A stretch of 36,409 nucleotides of DNA from Desulfobacterales bacterium (lineage in GTDB: Bacteria > Desulfobacterota > Desulfobacteria > Desulfobacterales > JANQIE01), in the NCBI GenBank assembly GCA_028282295.1, contig JANQIE010000181.1, positions 1-36,409 of the forward strand, read 5' to 3'. Made by a program: the position numbers and the translations under genes. This document shows positions 31,994-36,409 of the stretch, one piece after another. The notes beneath the pieces are model-generated. The model was not told the origin of the DNA. It searched no databases and was given only the letters and a program-made list of their open reading frames with translations. Positions within the stretch are counted from its first letter, which is position 1; each line of letters opens with the position of its first letter.

Positions 31994-32472
31994 AATGTGT
32001 CTACTTTCCCAGCTAGTGTCCATCCGGAAATAGTAGATTTTGGTTCCCGGCAAGGCCCGAACATTTTTAGAACCGCAGGCATAGCGCGCTACTGCCGAGG
32101 ATTCTAAAAATGCGAGAACACGGCCGGGGGCCAAAAAATGCTATTTCCGGATGAACACCTGCTAGCAAAACCTTAATGTGGGCTTTCCGGCAGAAAATTA
32201 ACACCTGTTGCGCGGTTTCGCGACAGGCCGGCTTGCCGGATCCCCAAACCGAAAATTCTCAATCTGCCACGGAAAACTTGCAAAATTAATATATCGGCGT
32301 TAAAACCAAATTATTAAATTTCCCATTCACACGTTGAACAAGTTACCCGTCTGTTTTTGCGCAAGCCTTTTACTTCCAACCTGCAGGCAACAGATTGAAT
32401 TCCGGCATCCCTTTATCCACACAAACAGGGCAATCGCAACAATAAAGAATTACCCCAAGCAAAGGAGAATCC
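31994..32472. other. Divergent spacer between the glycosyltransferase and mscS-like genes
   Basis: Holds the glycosyltransferase ribosome-binding site, a full MITE-like element (32016-32158), then ~310 bp of mixed composition with TTTTTGCGCAAGCC near 32354 and the AAAGGAG site ahead of 32473. Promoters must lie here for both genes but no strong consensus boxes stand out. No gene seen. Confidence 0.65.
32016..32158 (+). mobile_element. MITE-like palindromic element, copy 4
   Basis: GTGTCCATCCGGAAATAG at the left and CTATTTCCGGATGAACAC at the right (one change). Flanking hexamers CAGCTA and CTGCTA agree at 5 of 6 positions. Its left end is 23 bp upstream of the glycosyltransferase start on the minus strand. 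Confidence 0.75.
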
Positions 32473-33297
32473 ATGCAATTCAATCAAATTTTGGAAAAAA
32501 TCTGGGAATTGGTTACGATCTACGGTTTGAAGGTGCTGGCCGCCATCGTGATTTTCGTGGTGGGGCGCTGGGTGGCTAAATTCATCAGCAATCTGATCCG
32601 CCGGGTCATGCGCAAAAGCGAGGTGGATCGAACCATTCGGCGCTTTGTGGCCAACATGGCCTATATTACGCTGCTGGCGTTTGTGGTCCTGGCGGCCTTG
32701 AGCCAGCTCGGGATTCAAACCACGTCGTTTATCGCGATCCTGGGCGCCGCCGGTCTGGCCGTCGGCCTGGCGCTGCAAGGCTCGCTGGCGAACTTTGCCG
32801 CCGGTTTTCTGATGATTATTTTCCGCCCGATTCGGGTGGGGGACTACGTGGAGGCCGCCGGGGTGGCCGGCACGGTGGAAGAGATCCAGATTTTTACAAC
32901 CACGTTGGTGACCCCGGATAACAAGACGGTTATCATCCCCAATGCCAATCTGACCAGTGACAACATCGTCAACTGGACCCTCAAGGGGACCCGGCGTGTA
33001 GATCTGATTATGGGGATCGGCTACGAGGACGATATCGACAAGGCCAGGCAAATTATGCACGACGTGCTGGCGAAAGACGAGCGTATCCTGAAAGATCCGG
33101 CACCGCAAATCGCCATGGTGGAGTTGGCTGACAGCAGCGTCAACTTTGTGGTGCGCCCCTGGGTCAAGGCCCCGGACTACTGGGGGGTGTACATGAGTGT
33201 GACGGAAAAAATAAAAAAAGCATTCGACGCCAACGGCATCAGTATCCCCTACCCCCAAAGAGACGTGCACGTTTATCAGCATGCGGCCCAGCAATGA
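32473..33297 (+). CDS. mscS: MscS-family small mechanosensitive channel
   Basis: 274 residues, the typical length of MscS. AAAGGAG lies 6 bases before the ATG. Three membrane helices are visible (~15-35, ~58-80, ~85-112); the third is the pore helix AILGAAGLAVGLALQGSLAN with its Gly/Ala packing pattern, followed by the beta domain (FRPIRVGDYVEAAGVAGTVE) and the TPDNKTVIIPNANL segment. It sits in the inner membrane and opens under tension to release solutes on osmotic downshock. It converges with the His-rich gene (six-base gap) and has no functional tie to the purine island. Confidence 0.95.
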   Translation: MQFNQILEKIWELVTIYGLKVLAAIVIFVVGRWVAKFISNLIRRVMRKSEVDRTIRRFVANMAYITLLAFVVLAALSQLGIQTTSFIAILGAAGLAVGLALQGSLANFAAGFLMIIFRPIRVGDYVEAAGVAGTVEEIQIFTTTLVTPDNKTVIIPNANLTSDNIVNWTLKGTRRVDLIMGIGYEDDIDKARQIMHDVLAKDERILKDPAPQIAMVELADSSVNFVVRPWVKAPDYWGVYMSVTEKIKKAFDANGISIPYPQRDVHVYQHAAQQ

Positions 33298-33303
33298 CGC
33301 CCG

Positions 33304-34203
33304 CTAGTAGGTCAGAATATCCGACTCGGTCAGGGGCGTTTGCGCGGCGACATCCTGCTGCGGCAACGCCTCGTCGACCAACCGGCGCAGGTTACGGGTG
33401 CTCGCGGCGTCACCGCTACCGTTTTCCAAACGGTCCAGATGGTCCCGGGCGGCGAGGTAATCCCGCTTCAGGTAATTCAAGGCTGCCAGCATGAACCGTT
33501 GGTCATCCGACCCGTTGCGGAGAATCGCGGCCTGTTCATAGTTGCCGATCCACTTGCTCAGTTTAAGTTGCATCAAATTGTCGAATTCAAGCCGGGCCAA
33601 CATCCCGGGGTCGGTCGCCAGGGCACGGCGCATGGCGTCGCGCCCTTGTTCAAGCCGCCCTGCTTCGGCCAATGCCAGGGCCTGCCCGATTTCAGGTTCA
33701 ACGCGGCCCGGATAGGCACGAGTCAGGTGCTCGAAACGCGAAGCCGCCTCGCTCCCCCGCCCCGCCTTCAAGGTCTTCCAGGCGCGGCTGAGTTGCGTGT
33801 GGTAATCCGGCAGCGGCTTGACGTAGACCGGTGTTTGCGTGCCGCCGGAATAGTCGGAATGGTGCCGGTACCTGTCTTCGTGCCGCGGCGCATAGCGCGG
33901 GTAATACCGGTGATGACGGTAAGGACGGTAACCATCGAAATGGAAATTAAAATGCAACCCGTGGTGCCGGTGGCGATAGCGGTGCCGGTAGTGATGATGC
34001 TTGCGATAATGTTTGTAGCGGTAATGATGGTAGGGACGACAGTGATGACGGTGACGATGATACCGTTTGTAGCCGTGATCATGCCTGCCGTGATACCCAT
34101 GACCACGGTGATGTCCGTACCAGGCGGCGGCCGGCGCGGCCCAGACCCCGAACAGAACGACCAGGGTCAAGACCACGCCTGTTTTTTGTATGTGAAAACG
34201 CAT
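33304..34203 (-). CDS. Secreted His/Tyr/Arg-rich protein with TPR-like C-terminal half
   Basis: 299 residues, with GGAGG nine bases before the ATG. Residues 1-~27 form a signal peptide ending APAAA. Residues ~28-125 are extraordinarily rich in His, Tyr and Arg (many HH, HRH and YRH strings), with a few Gly and no Cys. Residues ~135-299 are helical with a TPR-like pattern (RAWKTLKAGRGSEAASRFEH, then QALALAEAGRLEQGRDAMRRA). I do not recognise a named family. A periplasmic or outer-surface role is implied by the signal peptide; metal (Ni, Zn, Cu) or heme binding by the His-rich part is inference. Confidence 0.82.
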   Translation of the reverse strand: MRFHIQKTGVVLTLVVLFGVWAAPAAAWYGHHRGHGYHGRHDHGYKRYHRHRHHCRPYHHYRYKHYRKHHHYRHRYRHRHHGLHFNFHFDGYRPYRHHRYYPRYAPRHEDRYRHHSDYSGGTQTPVYVKPLPDYHTQLSRAWKTLKAGRGSEAASRFEHLTRAYPGRVEPEIGQALALAEAGRLEQGRDAMRRALATDPGMLARLEFDNLMQLKLSKWIGNYEQAAILRNGSDDQRFMLAALNYLKRDYLAARDHLDRLENGSGDAASTRNLRRLVDEALPQQDVAAQTPLTESDILTY

Positions 34204-34318
34204 GGTGTGATCCTCCGTTTTTTCCCTTTAGTCGCCCGGGCCAACCAAAGGATTACAGGGTCGGAGGATAATCGCGCAACGCTCATTGCACGCAGCGCCG
34301 TTATTTTTGCGCAGGTCC

Positions 34319-36181
34319 TCAGGGAATCCGGTCGTTGGGCCGGGTCATGGCCGCCGGACTCAGGATCCGTTCCAGCTTCTCCTTGCTCAACAATTTCTCC
34401 TGCAATACGATATCCATCACCCGCCCGTTGGTTTCGAGCGCTTTTTTGGCGATGCGGGTGGCGTTTTCATATCCGATATAAGGATTGAGCGCGGTCACGA
34501 GTCCAATGCTGTTTTCCATCAACTCGCGGCAGCGATCAATATTGGCGCGGATGCCCTTGATGCAACGTGACGTCAGGTTATCGACGGCCTTGGTCAGCAT
34601 TTTTACCGATTGAAATATGTTCAGGGCGATAACCGGCTCCATGACATTCAATTGCAACTGCCCGGCCTCGGCCGCCATGGTAATCGTCAAATCGTTGCCG
34701 ATGACCTGATACGCCACCTGGTTGACCATTTCAGGGATGACCGGATTGACCTTGCCCGGCATGATCGACGAACCAGGGGCCATCGGCGGCAGGTTGATTT
34801 CGTTCAGACCGGCGCGGGGACCACTGCTGAGCAGGCGCAAATCATTGCAAAGCTTGGAAAGTTTGATCGCGGTCCGCTTCAACGCGCTGGAAAACGTGAC
34901 AAAGGCGCCCATGTCGGAGGTGGCCTCCACCAGGTTTTCAGCCGGCACCAATTCTATCTGCGCGATGCGGGACAATTCTTCGATCACCAGACTGGAGTAC
35001 TCGGTATTGGCGGTGATGCCGGTGCCGATGGCGGTTGCGCCCAGATTGACTTCCCGAAACAGGTCGGCGATATTTTCAAGACGCCGCATATCTTCCTTGA
35101 TCGTTACCCGGTACGCTTCAAACTCCTGCCCCAAGGTCATCGGCACGGCATCTTGCAATTGAGTACGGCCCATTTTTAAAATATGGGCGAACTCAACCGA
35201 CTTTTGTTTCAATTCATAGGCCAGATCGCTCAGGGCCTTCACCAGCCGTTTATAACTCAGCAGAATCGCCAGACGCAGAGCCGTGGGATAGGCATCATTG
35301 GTGCTCTGGGAGCAGTTCACATGGTTGTTGGGGTGCAGGTGTCGATAATCGCCCCGTTGCCGGCCAAGCAGTTCCAGCGCCCGGTTGGCGATCACCTCGT
35401 TGGCGTTCATATTGGTGGATGTGCCGGCCCCGCCCTGGATCATGTCGACGACAAAATGTTGGTGCAGCCCACCGTCGATAATGTCGTCACATGCCCCGCA
35501 AATGGCCCCGGCCAGGACCGGATCCAGATCGCCCAGCTTTTGATTGGCCCTGGCGGCGGCCTTTTTGACCATGGCCAACGCCTTGACCAGGTTGGGAAAC
35601 TGTGAAATTCGAATGCCGGTGACACTGTAGTTCTCGATGGCGCGCAGGGTTTGGATGCCGTAGTAAGCCTGCCTGGCAACGGGCCGCTCGCCCAGCAGAT
35701 CGTGCTCGGTCCTCGCATTATCCGGCGTTGTCCGTATGTGCAGCAGATGTGGCGCGAGGGATTCGCATGACGACGCATTTTCCCGAACCCTGGCCGCCTG
35801 CGCAAAAAATTTACACGCGGCCGCGGGCTCGGCCTGCATCCACGCATGCAGGGCCTGCCGGTCCAGCACCAGCAAGCGGGACGCCCCTTTCGCGCGGCAA
35901 CTTTCAACCGCACCGTCTTCGGCCAGCAACGCCGACCGGTTGAAACAGGTGGCCCGTCCCAACCGGATGCCCGGCGCGGACGACCGGTCTTTGCGGTAAT
36001 TTACGTCCACCGCGCCGTCGATCACGAAAAAAACATCCGGGCTCGGTTCCCCCGGCCGGATGATCTGTTGTCCCGGTTTGCAGACAAGCGGTTTCAGACA
36101 TCCGGCCAGTGCTTCAAGCTCCGGGCGACTCAAGGTTTGCAACAGATCAATTTTTCCCAGTTGATTGATGTCATTTGACAT
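34319..36181 (-). CDS. aspA: Aspartate ammonia-lyase with N-terminal cyclic-nucleotide-binding-like domain
   Basis: 620 residues from the ATG at 36181 (AGGAG about 12 bases upstream; the frame is open to 36265 but without a better start). Residues ~10-130 resemble a cNMP-binding beta-roll (KPGQQIIRPGEPSPDVFFVIDGAVDV), but the expected FGE...R phosphate cassette is replaced by CFNRSALLAEDGAVES, so cAMP binding is doubtful. Residues ~150-620 are a full aspartase/fumarase-superfamily enzyme: GAGTSTNMNANEVIANRALE, CSQSTNDAYPTA, GRTQLQDAVPMTLGQEF and the signature loop GSSIMPGKVNPVIPEM. It would interconvert aspartate with fumarate and ammonia; residues favour aspartase over fumarase by overall similarity, not proof. 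It stands alone, convergent with nothing nearby, and may be allosterically controlled by the extra domain. Confidence 0.92.
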   Translation of the reverse strand: MSNDINQLGKIDLLQTLSRPELEALAGCLKPLVCKPGQQIIRPGEPSPDVFFVIDGAVDVNYRKDRSSAPGIRLGRATCFNRSALLAEDGAVESCRAKGASRLLVLDRQALHAWMQAEPAAACKFFAQAARVRENASSCESLAPHLLHIRTTPDNARTEHDLLGERPVARQAYYGIQTLRAIENYSVTGIRISQFPNLVKALAMVKKAAARANQKLGDLDPVLAGAICGACDDIIDGGLHQHFVVDMIQGGAGTSTNMNANEVIANRALELLGRQRGDYRHLHPNNHVNCSQSTNDAYPTALRLAILLSYKRLVKALSDLAYELKQKSVEFAHILKMGRTQLQDAVPMTLGQEFEAYRVTIKEDMRRLENIADLFREVNLGATAIGTGITANTEYSSLVIEELSRIAQIELVPAENLVEATSDMGAFVTFSSALKRTAIKLSKLCNDLRLLSSGPRAGLNEINLPPMAPGSSIMPGKVNPVIPEMVNQVAYQVIGNDLTITMAAEAGQLQLNVMEPVIALNIFQSVKMLTKAVDNLTSRCIKGIRANIDRCRELMENSIGLVTALNPYIGYENATRIAKKALETNGRVMDIVLQEKLLSKEKLERILSPAAMTRPNDRIP

Positions 36182-36409
36182 GGGTCGTATATTTCTCCTG
36201 TCACGATGAGTATCGATTTGATCCTGCCCCCCGGCTTTTGCCGGAGCGACAAAAAATACTTTCACATTTTATTTTTTCCGCGGCCCTTAGCTGGTGTCTA
36301 TCCGGAAATGGCATCTTTTGGCCCCCGGCGGCGTTCTCGCATTTTTAAAATAATGGCGGAGCCATTCACGTTCTTGCGACATAGCCTGCTATGCCTGCGG
36401 TTTTAAAAA
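36182..36409. other. Spacer upstream of aspA with a window-truncated repeat
   Basis: Contains the aspA ribosome-binding site, a degenerate CCCCCGGCTTTTGCCGGAG hairpin (36225-36244), TTATTTTTTCCGCGGCCCTT and then the element that runs off the window. No gene seen. Confidence 0.6.
36294..36409 (-). mobile_element. MITE-like palindromic element, copy 5 (cut by window end)
   Basis: Starts GTGTCTATCCGGAAATGGCA and continues TTTTGGCCCCCGGCGGCGTT as in copy 2 (same orientation). About 26 extra bases (TAATGGCGGAGCCATTCACG and on) are inserted at the TTTAAAAT / CGACATAGCC junction, after which the copy resumes. The right end is outside the window. Confidence 0.7.

Noticed and set aside
31994-32134. 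47-residue N-terminal extension of the glycosyltransferase
   Set aside because: The codons are those of the palindromic element; the ATG at 31993 has its own ribosome-binding site.

Overview
The window most resembles a chromosomal segment of an anaerobic, GC-rich deltaproteobacterium (Desulfobacterota, Desulfobacteraceae/Desulfosarcina type). This rests on the mix of acyl-CoA dehydrogenase/ETF genes, a methyl-pterin methyltransferase, an aspartase carrying a cyclic-nucleotide-binding-like domain, and spacers full of CCCCGGC-type hairpins. The taxonomic call is inference; there is no rRNA or other phylogenetic marker here.

The core (about 2.1-29.4 kb) is a purine/urate catabolic island of the selenium-dependent molybdenum hydroxylase (SDMH) type, related in content to the E. 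coli ygeW-ygeX-ygeY-hyuA-yqeB-yqeC-mocA-ygfK-ssnA-xdhD region. In order it holds: acyl-CoA dehydrogenase, etfB, and an etfA fused to an XRE helix-turn-helix and a cupin (+ strand); a pterin-dependent methyltransferase, yqeC and mocA (- strand); a threonine-synthase-like PLP enzyme, a second fold-type-II PLP enzyme, ygeY, a fused FeS/Mo hydroxylase (xdhD-like), ssnA, hyuA, ygeW, ygfK, an 8-oxoguanine/guanine deaminase-like amidohydrolase, yqeB, xdhA and xdhB (+ strand). A plausible reading is that deaminase and hydroxylases feed oxopurines to YgfK. HyuA and SsnA would then open the rings, YgeW would move a carbamoyl group, and the PLP enzymes with YgeY would release amino-acid-sized products. 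MocA, YqeB and YqeC would mature the molybdenum/selenium cofactor. The ETF pair may carry the electrons. Carbamate kinase (yqeA), a purine permease, a recognisable ygeX and the small xdhC FeS subunit are absent from the window.

A candidate control point lies between divergent mocA and the threonine-synthase-like gene: a perfect 19-bp palindrome abutting a TTGACA box. The only DNA-binding domain recognised in the island is the one fused to EtfA.

Flanks: at the left edge is a 5'-truncated, AT-richer gene whose product ends in an HExxH metallopeptidase-like region. On the right are a glycosyltransferase, an MscS channel, a His-rich secreted protein and the aspartase fusion.

The spacers are unusually rich in repeats. 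There is a ~142-bp palindromic, MITE-like element with GTGTCCATCCGG termini (four full copies plus fragments). Runs of GAAACTTGAAATTT-type sequence flank many genes in opposite orientations. A 72-bp inverted pair brackets about 8.8 kb, and shuffled ~80-130-bp spacer modules recur. Several of these repeats supply the last codons and stop of adjacent genes.
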